Source: Sphingobacteriales bacterium (GTDB taxonomy: Bacteria > Bacteroidota > Bacteroidia > Chitinophagales > UBA2359). From it: a stretch of DNA of 64,000 nucleotides. The DNA is taken from positions 124,001 through 188,000 of the forward strand of contig JADJTE010000011.1 of assembly GCA_016711295.1 (NCBI GenBank), read 5' to 3'. Numbering within the stretch: position 1 is the first letter of the stretch; each line of letters begins with the position of its first letter. Positions 37,638 through 46,382 of this stretch are shown piece by piece. Below the pieces are notes generated by a model. That model was not told the origin of the DNA. It worked only from the letters and a program-made list of their open reading frames with translations, and searched no databases. The position numbers were made by a program, and so were the translations under genes.

Positions 37638-37709
37638 ACACAACATATACGTGCACAAGGCTGCCTACCAATAAATATTCTCTGTCCCCTTATTGACCCC
37701 TTGTCAATC

Positions 37710-37753
37710 AATGCTGCCAACGCTCAAAAATGTTGGCAGCATTGTGCTTTTTT
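37710..37753 (+). terminator. Rho-independent terminator after ECF/barrel locus 1
   Basis: AATGCTGCCAAC and GTTGGCAGCATT form a perfect 12-bp stem with a 10-nt loop, followed by GTGCTTTTTT. It closes the sigma/barrel operon 72 bp after its stop. Confidence 0.9.
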
Positions 37754-37826
37754 ATCTGAACGCCATGGCGCAAGTAATGGTCCGTTAAAGCCAAAATATA
37801 GACCCGCCACAAACAAATAATTTGTT

Positions 37827-38534
37827 ATGACAACTTCAACACTCACTTGGCTACGCTTATATGCGATAGCGGGCATACTTCACCTATTGCTATTGCTTGC
37901 CGACCATTGGCAAGGCTTGTATGCCAGCAAATGCGTGTTGATGCCCTTGTTAGTCGGGGCGGTTTGGGCTGCACGAGGCTATTTTCCCTATCGCGTGTGC
38001 GTGTTTCTGAGCCTCGCCCTCTTTTTCTCTTGGATAGGCGACATCATATTAATGTTGGCTGCCCCCCAAGCGCAAGGGCAATTTTTGGCGGGTTTGGTGG
38101 CATTTCTCTTAGCACATCTCTTGTATATAGCTACTTTCAGGACAGAAATTGCCCTATCAGGTGGCGCAACATCGGTTCGGCGCACCGTCATTGCCTTATT
38201 ACCATTGGCGGGCTGCATCGTTTTGTTGCTCTATACCCTACGCGAAACCTTATCGCACAATGGTATGTGGCTGCCTGTGGGCTTGTATGCTTCTATCATC
38301 TGCGCTATGTGGCTCGCGGCATTCCAACGCTACGGACATGTATCGCAGCGCGGATTTTGGTTCGCGCTATTGGGTGCTACGCTATTTATACTATCCGACA
38401 GCATGATAGCTATTGCCCGCTTTGGTGCGCCTTTTGCGTACTACCGCGCTTTTATCATGCTTACCTATATAGCCGCGCAAGGGCTTATAGTAACGGGGAT
38501 ATTGTACACTTGGCAACAAAAAGTTAAGGTATAG
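37827..38534 (+). CDS. YhhN-family membrane protein (lysoplasmalogenase-like)
   Basis: 235 residues with about eight membrane helices. The family pattern is visible: SLALFFSWIGDIILML early and FALLGATLFILSDSMIAI late, each giving one conserved Asp in the membrane. Characterised relatives hydrolyse the vinyl-ether bond of lysoplasmalogens. A second long frame over the same bases is a shadow. It stands alone between a terminator and the receptor gene. Confidence 0.88.
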   Translation: MTTSTLTWLRLYAIAGILHLLLLLADHWQGLYASKCVLMPLLVGAVWAARGYFPYRVCVFLSLALFFSWIGDIILMLAAPQAQGQFLAGLVAFLLAHLLYIATFRTEIALSGGATSVRRTVIALLPLAGCIVLLLYTLRETLSHNGMWLPVGLYASIICAMWLAAFQRYGHVSQRGFWFALLGATLFILSDSMIAIARFGAPFAYYRAFIMLTYIAAQGLIVTGILYTWQQKVKV

Positions 38535-38553
38535 CATTGCCGCCCATTTGTCG

Positions 38554-40938
38554 CTAAAATTTAAAATTGTAGGTTATCGCGGGTATAATCGGAAACAAAG
38601 ATACCTGCTTGGCTACGCGCTTTATAGGTTTGCCTTGCTCGTCTTTGATTTCGTCGTAGTAAATAAAAAAGGCATTAGCGCGATTATATAGGTTGTAAAA
38701 ACTGATAACCAATTCGGATTGCCAACGCTTTTTGGACTTGAATTTTTTGATAAACCCAAGATCCATACGGTGATAAGCGGGCATACGAAAAGCATTGACA
38801 TCGGTATATACGGGCACGACCGTAGGGTCGATAGATAGCGTATTGTCGACAAACGTATAGTTCGACAAGCCGAAGCCGCCCACCGCCAAATCTAAGGCTT
38901 CGCCTGTTCGGTAAGTAAAGTTGGCACTAATAGCCCAGTTTTGGGCAGTTGGTATTGCGCCACTACATTAAGCACATGTCGGCGGTCGTAAGTAAACGGA
39001 AAAGGTTCGCCGTTGTTGAGGCGCGTATTGGGGTCTATATTGTCACCTACAAATTTGCGCCAAGTCCAAGATAAGCTATAAGCCACCCAACCCGTTAGTT
39101 TGCCGTCTTTTTTCTCTACCTGAATTTCGCCGCCATAACTCCAGCCCTCGCCCACAGCAAGGCGCGTATGATAATCGGCATTGAGGAATAGGAAATTAGC
39201 ACCATTGCGGTACTCTAATTGGTTATACATCCATTTGTAGTAATATTCGTTGGTGATGCTCACTTGGTCGTCGAACAACAAGCGGCTAACCCCTACCGAT
39301 ACTTGGTCGGCGAGTTGAGGTTTGATGTATTGGTTAGATGGGAAATAGGGATTGATGAACGACAGGGCATTGAAGCGTACTTGGTGTAGGTATTGCGCCA
39401 TGCGGGCGTATGCTGCTTTCAGGGCGGTGCGCTCGTCCAATTTGTAGTTGAGTGCCAAACGCGGTTCTATGGCACTGAGCCATTTTTTTTCGTCGGTCAA
39501 AAACAGCGAATATCGCAAGCCCGCTTTGAGCGATAATTGAGGCGTAGCCTGCCAAGTATCGGTGATGTAGATAGCCCCTTCGTCGCCGAGAAATTGTTGC
39601 TTTTCGCTAATAGCATCAGACTGCAAGAGCGTATCGGTGGTAGTGGTTTGTGCGGCAAACTCTATGGGGCGTATAATATTATGTGTGAGGTGTAGCCCAA
39701 ATTTTAGTTGATGATTTTTGCCCGCATAATAATCGATATCTTCTTTTAAGCTGACATTATAGGTTTTGGAACTGCTTTTGAACTCAAAAAAATCGTTAAA
39801 ATTAAATCGGTCGTTATATTTAAATCGGCTTAGAACCAGCGAAGTATTGGCAAACAAGCGCGGGTTGAAATTATGATTCCAACGCAGCGTACCTGTCATA
39901 TTGCCCCAGCCCAAGCGGTAATTGCTGCTTATATCGTTGCCAAAAGCAAGCCCTAATTGGTCGGCACCCAAGTAGCCGCTTGCATATAGGCGGTCTTTTT
40001 TGCCCAATACGTAGTTCATTTTGGCGTTTAGGTCATAAAAATAGTACTGCGGGATATCTTGCCCATCGGGTACTGCTCCTTTCAGCAGGGACGAAAATAA
40101 ATCGAAATAGGTGCGTCTCCCGCTGATGACAAAAGATGATTTGTCGCGTTGTATCGGACCTTCGAGGGTAAGGCGCGAGGCAATAAGTCCTATACCGCCT
40201 TGTGCTTCGAAGCGTTTCATATTACCTTCGCGCATTTGTATATCTAATACCGACGATAGCCTGCCGCCGTATTGTGCAGGGAAATCGCTTTTGTATATCT
40301 CCATATTTTTGATAATATCAGAATTAAAAGTACTGAAAAAGCCAAAAAAATGGTCGGGGTTATATACGATGGCTTCGTCGAGCAAAATCAGGTTTTGGTC
40401 GCCGCCGCCGCCGCGCACATAAAACCCGCCTTGCCCCTCGGTGCCACTCTGTACGCCCGCAGTTAGCTGCACTACTTTCAAAACGTCGGCTTCGCCCATA
40501 ATAACGGGTATGGCTTTGAGCGTATTAGATGATATTTTTTGTACGCCCATTTGGTTTTGCTGAATTACGTCTCGCACGGCGTTGTCGGTAATGACGGCTT
40601 CTTCGAGCAATTGCGATTCGGGGCGCAGGTCAAACGTAAGGGTTTGGCTTTGTTGGCAGGCGATACGCAGCGTAGTTGTTTCATAACCCAAATAAGACAC
40701 GCGCAGGCTGACGCTATCGGGGCGCGGCAGCATATTGAGGGCGTAGTAGCCATAGGCATTAGTAGCAGCAGCGGCATTGGGGATTTCTGCCACTGATACG
40801 ATAGCACCTATCAAGGTTTCGGCACTTGACGTCACGCACATAGCCGCTAAGGGTGATAGCTTGTTGGGCTTGGCTATGCCACATATTTAGTAGCAGCAAG
40901 AGGCATAGCGTAGAAATATTCCGAAAGATTATCATTCG
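38554..40938 (-). CDS. TonB-dependent-receptor-type outer-membrane protein with carboxypeptidase-like domain (frameshifted)
   Basis: Three frames: N-terminus from the ATG at 40938 (signal peptide MIIFRNISTLCLLLLLNMW to AQ, then ITLSGYVRD), main frame 38892-40841 and C-terminus 38554-38889. Breaks are near 40835 and 38915. After the signal come a carboxypeptidase-regulatory-like domain (TLIGAIVSV... YGYYALNML), a plug with VMGEADVLKVVQLTAGVQSGTEG and GFYVRGGGGDQNLILLDE, and a 22-strand-type barrel ending PAITYNFKF. No SusD partner is adjacent, so the substrate is unknown. Confidence 0.88.
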
Positions 40939-41113
40939 TTTTTTAGAGATTTGGGTGCGTGAAACAACTATTTTCATTAAAAAATACGATAGGCTGAAAA
41001 ATAAGGACAAAATTATGTCTTTTAGTGTATTTAGTTATTATGGTAATCAAAAATACCGTAATTTAGCGATGTTTTTTCCATTATTTCTCCTTCACCAACC
41101 TTTATTTTAAGTA

Positions 41114-41695
41114 ATGCAGCGTATTTTATCGTTATGTTTGCTGGTAGCCCTACTTGTTTGCTGCCACGCCTCTACCTTATCGGCACAAAGCCAAAAGCCC
41201 AATAATTCGGGGTCGAAAGGCTTCGACAAGCGGCGCATCTTTTTAGACGGCAATTTAGGCTTCAATTTTGGTAGCGGTACAGCGTTTGTGCAAGTATCGC
41301 CCGTAGTGGGCTATTGGATTACCGACCGCTTGGCGGCGGGTCTGGGTCCAAGTTTTGAATACTACAAATATGGTAGTTTTTCGGGCACTAACTACGGCGG
41401 CAGGGTATTCGGGCGTTTTTACCCTATTCGAAACCTGTTTGCCCATGCCGAGTACGAAATAATCAGCTATAAGAATAGCACGATGACCGAGCGCAGTTTT
41501 GCTTCGCGCTTGCCTATTGGGGCGGGTTATAGCCAATCTATTGGTGGGGCGGCTTATGTCAATGCAATGGTTTTGTACGACGTATTGTATAAAGCCGATT
41601 CGTCTCCGTTTAACGATTATGTCAGCGGTGGCTGGATTTTCCGCGTGGGTGTAACGATGGGTTTAGGCGGCGGCGGTTGGTCGCCCAATTGGTAA
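41114..41695 (+). CDS. Small outer-membrane beta-barrel protein
   Basis: 193 residues with a signal peptide (to about residue 25, STLSAQ). Alternating hydrophobic strands suggest an eight-strand barrel: RIFLDGNLGFNFGSGTAFVQVSPVVGYWITDRLAAGLGPSFEY. The end is atypical, GGGGWSPNW, without the usual terminal Phe. Similar porin-family barrels are widespread in the phylum and mostly uncharacterised. It diverges from the receptor gene and is followed by a good terminator. Confidence 0.8.
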   Translation: MQRILSLCLLVALLVCCHASTLSAQSQKPNNSGSKGFDKRRIFLDGNLGFNFGSGTAFVQVSPVVGYWITDRLAAGLGPSFEYYKYGSFSGTNYGGRVFGRFYPIRNLFAHAEYEIISYKNSTMTERSFASRLPIGAGYSQSIGGAAYVNAMVLYDVLYKADSSPFNDYVSGGWIFRVGVTMGLGGGGWSPNW

Positions 41696-41797
41696 TTATA
41701 GCCCAAGTAGCGAACAATTTGTATCGCTATTTTTTGCTTTGGGTAACTCAAAACTTAGTAAGCAATCTATTTGTAGCTATAACACGACACAAAACAT

Positions 41798-41841
41798 CCG
41801 CACAATAATTATTCATAATATATTTATTGTGCGGGTATTTT
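41798..41841 (+). terminator. Rho-independent terminator
   Basis: CCGCACAATAA and TTATTGTGCGG form a perfect 11-bp stem with a 15-nt loop, followed by GTATTTTTTT. It ends the small barrel gene just before the convergent gatC stop. Confidence 0.88.
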
Positions 41842-41848
41842 TTTGCCC

Positions 41849-42145
41849 TTATCCTCCCTTTTTTATCACTTTGGGCACTAAAATATGGGCATCATCGCGC
41901 AAGGGGGCATTTTGCAGGGCTTGTTCGCGGGTCAGGAGTTGTGCGGCTACGTCGGGGCGCAAGGTGTTGCTTGCATCGTTCAGATAGACCAATGGCTCAA
42001 CACCTTCTGTGTCGATGACGTTAATTTGCTCAAAAAAACCGATAATTTGCGCCAAATCGGTTTTGATGGCTTCGGTTTCGGTGGGGTCAAATTCCAATTT
42101 GGCGAGATTGGCTAATTTAGCCACTAATTCGTCATTTATTTGCAT
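41849..42145 (-). CDS. gatC: Asp-tRNA(Asn)/Glu-tRNA(Gln) amidotransferase subunit C
   Basis: Small structural subunit of the GatCAB complex, which amidates Asp-tRNA(Asn) or Glu-tRNA(Gln). 98 residues with the family features VAKLANLAKLEFDPTE, FFEQINVIDTEGVEP, LRPD and REQALQNAPLRDDAHILVPKVI at the end. gatA and gatB are not in the window. MITE copy 5 lies 58 bp upstream of its start. Confidence 0.95.
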   Translation of the reverse strand: MQINDELVAKLANLAKLEFDPTETEAIKTDLAQIIGFFEQINVIDTEGVEPLVYLNDASNTLRPDVAAQLLTREQALQNAPLRDDAHILVPKVIKKGG

Positions 42146-42202
42146 CGCAGGCGTGTTGTTTTTTGGGTAGAGGGCATGTATGTTGAATTAAAATCTTGCA
42201 TT

Positions 42203-42324
42203 GTAACTATTTAGCCTTGTAGGGAGAATAGCTATTTCTAATCGAATATGCAGCGATGTTAGGCATTATTAGATGGGTATTGCCCATTACCCCATACCCA
42301 AAACCCCATACCCTAAATAGCTAC
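42203..42324 (+). mobile_element. MITE copy 5 (long form, 122 bp)
   Basis: Ends GTAACTATTTAG / CTAAATAGCTAC (one substitution on the right) with the long-form core. Exact 8-bp target duplication cttgcatt on both sides; the right-hand copy covers two of the three bases of the rfbC stop codon. Confidence 0.95.
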
Positions 42325-42330
42325 CTTGCA

Positions 42331-42870
42331 TTATGGATATAAAGTGGGCAATATTTGGTCTTTGGGCGAAACGATGAGTTGGTCGGCGGGTATTTGCCAG
42401 TCTATATCTAAGTGTGGGTCATTGTAAATGATGCCGCCTTCGTGTGCTTTGCTATAAAAATTGTCGCATTTGTAAAAAAATTCGGCGGTATCGCTCAATA
42501 CTAAATAACCGTGTGCAAAACCACGCGGCACCATCAATTGTTTTTTGTTGGTAGCCGACAATATGATGCCAAACCATTTGCCATAAGTAGCAGATTGGGG
42601 GCGCATATCGACAGCTACGTCATAGACTTCGCCCTCAATAACGCGCACCAATTTGGCTTGGGCATACGGTTCGGTTTGGTAGTGCAAGCCACGCAATACA
42701 CCGCGCACTGAGCGGGCTTGGTTGTCTTGCACAAATTGGTAGCGCAAGCCGTGCTGTTCGAAGGCGTTTTGGTTATAACTTTCGTAAAAATAGCCTCTTT
42801 CGTCGGCAAAAATGCGTGGGTTGATAACCACAAGCCCTTCAATTCCAGTGGGTTCGATGAACTGATGCAC
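42331..42870 (-). CDS. rfbC: dTDP-4-dehydrorhamnose 3,5-epimerase
   Basis: Converts dTDP-4-dehydro-6-deoxyglucose to dTDP-4-dehydrorhamnose for rhamnose-containing polysaccharide. 179 residues, full length. Cupin fold with FADERGYFYESYNQNAF, the catalytic His in GVLRGLHYQTEP, VYDVAVDMRPQSATYGKWFGI, PRGFAHGYLVLSD and a late EGGIIYNDP segment. rfbA, rfbB and rfbD are not nearby. The gene sits between two MITEs of the same orientation. Confidence 0.96.
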   Translation of the reverse strand: MHQFIEPTGIEGLVVINPRIFADERGYFYESYNQNAFEQHGLRYQFVQDNQARSVRGVLRGLHYQTEPYAQAKLVRVIEGEVYDVAVDMRPQSATYGKWFGIILSATNKKQLMVPRGFAHGYLVLSDTAEFFYKCDNFYSKAHEGGIIYNDPHLDIDWQIPADQLIVSPKDQILPTLYP

Positions 42871-42992
42871 TATAATAAGTAGGTATTGTTATAGACAAAA
42901 TGATTATTAAAAATAAAATATAAAAAAATGCCACGAATTACACAAGTCTACACGAATATTTTACTATATCTGACTTTTTTAAGTCGTTTACC

Positions 42993-43105
42993 GTAACTAT
43001 TTAGCCTTGTAGGGAGAACTAATCGAATATACAGCGATGTCAGGCATTATTGGATAAGTATTGCTCATTACCCCATACCCAAAACCCTATACCCTAAATA
43101 GTTAC
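42993..43105 (+). mobile_element. MITE copy 6 (short form, 113 bp)
   Basis: Perfect 12-bp inverted ends and an exact 8-bp target duplication cgtttacc on both sides. This looks like one of the youngest copies. It lies between rfbC and the DedA-like gene. Confidence 0.96.
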
Positions 43106-43133
43106 CGTTTACCTATAAAAGGAAGGAGTAGTG

Positions 43134-43700
43134 TTATGTTGTTGCCTGTGCAGCGAGGTAAATAACCGTAGCATAGCGTAAAAAACGCCCTATGAGCATC
43201 AATAGCGATACCCATAAGGGGCGCACGCGCATAAAACCAAGTGCCACCACTAAGGGGTCGCCCACAAAAGGCAGCCAACAGAATAGGGCAGTCCAGATAC
43301 CATAACGGTTGATATAATATTGGGCATTTTGTACTTGCTGCTCGGTAGCACCGAAATAGCGAGTCAGCCATTCGCGTTTGCCCAAATAGCCCAAGCCATA
43401 CGAGCTTAGTCCGCCCACCCAATTGCCCAATGTAGCTACCCAAAGGCAATGCCATGCGCTAAAATCGTTATAGAGCATGGCAAGCAACAAACCGTCAGAG
43501 GTAAGGGGCAATACCGACGAGGCTAATAATGAACTTAGGAACAAAGCACCATACCCAACTGTGTCGAGCAGCGATAGCCAATGGCACAGCGGCAGTAAGG
43601 TTAAGAAAATGAGCAATAGCAAAGGCGCAAGAGATTGGAAGCAAGATACTTGATTGGAGGGGCAAAGATAGCTGTTTTGCGCCAAACTGCCAAGCAACAA
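43134..43700 (-). CDS. DedA/YqaA-like VTT-domain membrane protein
   Basis: 188 residues with five membrane segments. The VTT (SNARE-associated) signature is present: SSVLPLTSDGLLLAML, TLGNWVGGLSSYGLGYLGKREWL, and FCWLPFVGDPLVVALGFMRVRPLWV. It resembles YqaA-type proteins; DedA proteins take part in undecaprenyl-phosphate or phospholipid recycling, but this subgroup is untested. The start is uncertain: a -7-like TATCTTTG (complement of 43663-43670) lies inside the first codons, so a start nearer 43640 is possible. Confidence 0.82.
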   Translation of the reverse strand: MLLGSLAQNSYLCPSNQVSCFQSLAPLLLLIFLTLLPLCHWLSLLDTVGYGALFLSSLLASSVLPLTSDGLLLAMLYNDFSAWHCLWVATLGNWVGGLSSYGLGYLGKREWLTRYFGATEQQVQNAQYYINRYGIWTALFCWLPFVGDPLVVALGFMRVRPLWVSLLMLIGRFLRYATVIYLAAQATT

Positions 43701-43807
43701 GCAGGTACTAAAAGAGGCCTAAACGACAATAACGCCGAATAGACCTCTAATTTAAATTTAAATCACAAGCTATATTTTCTGGTGGTCGTTATACGCACTA
43801 CCATTGC

Positions 43808-44875
43808 TTAAAAACGAGGACAATAGGTTGGGGTGCGGCGTTTGCACTCGCTCATGCGTCCTGAATAGGACAATGTGAGTTCCAAGGCACCTTGTCCTAA
43901 ACTTGCCGAGCGTAGGTCGGATACGTTTACATCGTAAGAGAAACCAAATTTGAAAGCTTGGTAGTCGATACCGATATTGAAAATAATAGCATCGTCTAAG
44001 CGATACCAACCACCGAGATAGATGGCAGAGTTTTCGCTGCTCGAACCGCGTTTGTAGCGGCGACCGCCTTGGTCGAAGTGGTAGCCAAAGGCTGTACCGA
44101 ACACGAGGTTGCGGGCACCAGTTTGGCTCATAAACAAGAGGCTGGGCGAAAGGCTAAATTTTTCTGCTAAGAAAAAACTACCACCGCCGTGAAATACGAT
44201 GCGCGGGTCGAGGAGTTTGTCGGCGGCTGTGCCTACATCTTCGAGCAAGAAAGTTTCTTTGGGTTTGGTGAGGTGGAAATAAGCTGCCCCTGCATACAAA
44301 TTGACTGCTTCGTTGACGGCAGCAGTGAACAAGCCGCCTGCTCTGAAATCGAGGTAATTGAAGCTATTATTTTGGAAAGGCTCTAAATTGGCTAAGGCGG
44401 GGTTAAATTCGTAGCCCTCGTCTATTTGGCTTTGGAAATAAAGGCGGGCAATATTGAGGCTTTTTTGGGTAAATGCCATTTGCGCCCCAAGGCTCATTAC
44501 ATAGCGGCGGTCTTGGTCTAAGGATTTGTGGTAGGCAGCCGATAGCATAGCGGTTAGGTCGTTGAGTGCGCCGTCGCCTGCGCGGTCATTGACCAAAGCC
44601 AAGCCAACGCCTACGTGGTCGGTGCCCAATTGGCAGCCCAACAACGAAGCATCTACCGAAGCAGCTATCGTAGAGTAGGGCGCGGGGATAGATGCCCATT
44701 GATTGCGATAGGTAAAGTTAGCGCGGTAATGTTCGGCAATATTGCCGGTCATAGCGGGGTTGAGGGTAAGGGGCGAAGAGTAAAATTGCGAGAAGTGAAT
44801 ATCCTGCGCCGATACATTGCCCAGATAGCAGGTCAGTGCGATGCCTACTAAAATACGTGTAAAATACTGCATCAT
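43808..44875 (-). CDS. PorP/SprF family type IX secretion membrane protein
   Basis: 355 residues. Signal peptide (to about residue 23, NVSAQ), then the family-defining QDIHFSQFYSSPLTLNPAMTGN and YRANFTYRNQW. The rest is an outer-membrane barrel with FKFGFSYDVNVSDLRSASLGQGALELTLSY near the end and the terminal RRTPTYCPRF. Such proteins help export or anchor T9SS cargo, often a partner encoded next door; no sprE or adhesin partner is adjacent here. Confidence 0.93.
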   Translation of the reverse strand: MMQYFTRILVGIALTCYLGNVSAQDIHFSQFYSSPLTLNPAMTGNIAEHYRANFTYRNQWASIPAPYSTIAASVDASLLGCQLGTDHVGVGLALVNDRAGDGALNDLTAMLSAAYHKSLDQDRRYVMSLGAQMAFTQKSLNIARLYFQSQIDEGYEFNPALANLEPFQNNSFNYLDFRAGGLFTAAVNEAVNLYAGAAYFHLTKPKETFLLEDVGTAADKLLDPRIVFHGGGSFFLAEKFSLSPSLLFMSQTGARNLVFGTAFGYHFDQGGRRYKRGSSSENSAIYLGGWYRLDDAIIFNIGIDYQAFKFGFSYDVNVSDLRSASLGQGALELTLSYSGRMSECKRRTPTYCPRF

Positions 44876-45259
44876 AGCTAAAATGATTTTTAGAAAATCG
44901 GTATGGTAAGGTTTTAGGTTTTATTAATGAATAAGTAATTATTATAAATATAATTGCCAGAGATAAGGAATTCTTTCCCGTTGCGAGGATTACAATAGTG
45001 TATTAGACTTATACACATGGTTCACGCCGCTAAGGTAAAACAATTTTGCGGTTTCTTGTGCGTTATTTCGCCTAATATCTATCAATTTAGCCTCTTTTTT
45101 ATTACAACTTTATCATTTTCTCGCATTTACTGCCTCATACTGTTTGCAAAACAACCCAATAAGTCTTATTAGGCAGCTGATTATGGGGCAAGATATAACT
45201 ATATTGCTAAAATTGGCAATAGGTATATAACAACGCTTGTTTTGGCTGTGCGTCCTAAA
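44876..45259 (-). other. Intergenic stretch without recognised features
   Basis: About 380 AT-rich bases between the sprF-like gene and the hypothetical gene at 45260. No convincing -33/-7 promoter pair for sprF, no stable hairpin and no MITE end was seen. Confidence 0.5.
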
Positions 45260-45652
45260 CTACAACAATAAATCGCTTCCCAATATGCTTGGGTCGCTCC
45301 TATAAGGATAAAACGCAAAACCTGCATCGCTATTGCCCGACACGATAAAAATACAAGCAAACTCAGCAGGATTTTTATAAACATGCTTAAAATTGGCAAT
45401 TTTGTGCTGCTGCAATAGGTTGCGGGCTATAAACTCTTCGAGTAGCGAGGCATTGATATTCCATTCGGTATTCATCTGTTCGGCACTAATAACAGGTTTG
45501 CCGATAGCCAACTGCGCTTCGCGGTGGGCTATGAAAATGGGATAATCCGATATACCGCGCCCTACGACTTCGGTAGCTACTTTTTTCAAATAATTTTCGT
45601 ACATCGCCACATCGCGCTGTACGCTTTCTATGATTTGTTCGGGAACTTGCAT
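45260..45652 (-). CDS. Unrecognised small soluble protein
   Basis: 130 residues from the ATG at 45652 (MQVPEQIIESVQRDVAMYENYL). The frame opens to 45727, but those 25 residues overlap the divergent promoter region of the SRPBCC gene. No signal peptide or membrane segment; the first half is helical, the second half beta (HVYKNPAEFACIFIVSGNSDAGFAFYPY). I recognise no family. Divergent from the SRPBCC gene. Confidence 0.65.
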   Translation of the reverse strand: MQVPEQIIESVQRDVAMYENYLKKVATEVVGRGISDYPIFIAHREAQLAIGKPVISAEQMNTEWNINASLLEEFIARNLLQQHKIANFKHVYKNPAEFACIFIVSGNSDAGFAFYPYRSDPSILGSDLLL

Positions 45653-45782
45653 GATAAAACGATGATTAGAACTTAGTAGGTTGCTTGACTCAAGAGATAA
45701 ACGCAAAAAACACGCATCTTTTGGCACAAAAGTAATAACTTTGCGCTATTGTTGCATCGCCCTACTATTTTTATGTGAGATT

Positions 45783-46382
45783 ATGCCCTACTCCCTAACC
45801 CGACAATCTACGCTACCCATAGATAAGGCTGAACTGTGGAAAGCCATTACTCAATTCGATAATATCAATTACGAACTGATGCCTTTGGCGTATATGACCT
45901 ACCCCGCAGCAGCCAAAACGACTGCACTTGATATGCTGCCGCTACATACCACCTTATTTACAAGCGTCATCTTATTGTTTGGCTACATACCCATCGACCT
46001 GCACCGCCTGCAACTAAGCGACTTCAAACCCGAACAAGGTTTTTGGGAACACTCGCGCTCGCTCACGCACAGTGCTTGGAAACATACCCGCACCCTACAA
46101 GCCCTACCTGACGGGCAAACCCAACTAATTGACCACGTCCAATTTGAACCGCGATTGCCCTTAGTGGGCTACTTGCTATTACCTATCTATTGCTTCATGT
46201 TTGGGCATAGGCATAAGCGTTTGCAGAAAAATATGCATCAAAATCATAATATACATACTTCCAACAACACCAAAAATATTATCCAATACACTATTTTTAT
46301 TTATGCAAAACGAAATATCGGGCTTGCACACCAAAAGCGTGGGGCAAGACAAATTTCAGGCACACGACCACTATTGGGTTGA
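45783..46382 (+). CDS. SRPBCC-fold protein
   Basis: The ATG at 45783 begins MPYSLTRQSTLPIDKAELWKAITQFDNINYEL, the usual start of a START/polyketide-cyclase-like (SRPBCC) domain, and continues to LIDHVQFEPRLPLVGYLLLPIYCFMFGHRHKRL, typical of its last helix. The natural end should be near 46235. The frame runs on to 46382, overlapping the next gene by 80 bp with meaningless sequence, so an indel near 46225-46240 is likely. A -7-like TAACTTTG is at 45736-45743. Confidence 0.75.
   Translation: MPYSLTRQSTLPIDKAELWKAITQFDNINYELMPLAYMTYPAAAKTTALDMLPLHTTLFTSVILLFGYIPIDLHRLQLSDFKPEQGFWEHSRSLTHSAWKHTRTLQALPDGQTQLIDHVQFEPRLPLVGYLLLPIYCFMFGHRHKRLQKNMHQNHNIHTSNNTKNIIQYTIFIYAKRNIGLAHQKRGARQISGTRPLLG

Noticed and set aside
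37847..38527. A second long plus-strand frame (226 codons) over the YhhN gene
   Set aside because: It overlaps a clear YhhN-family protein throughout, has no domain, and its composition is that of an out-of-frame translation.
44876..45259. Possible small RNA or tRNA in the long gap upstream of the sprF-like gene
   Set aside because: No cloverleaf, no stable stem with T-run and no promoter pair were found by eye.
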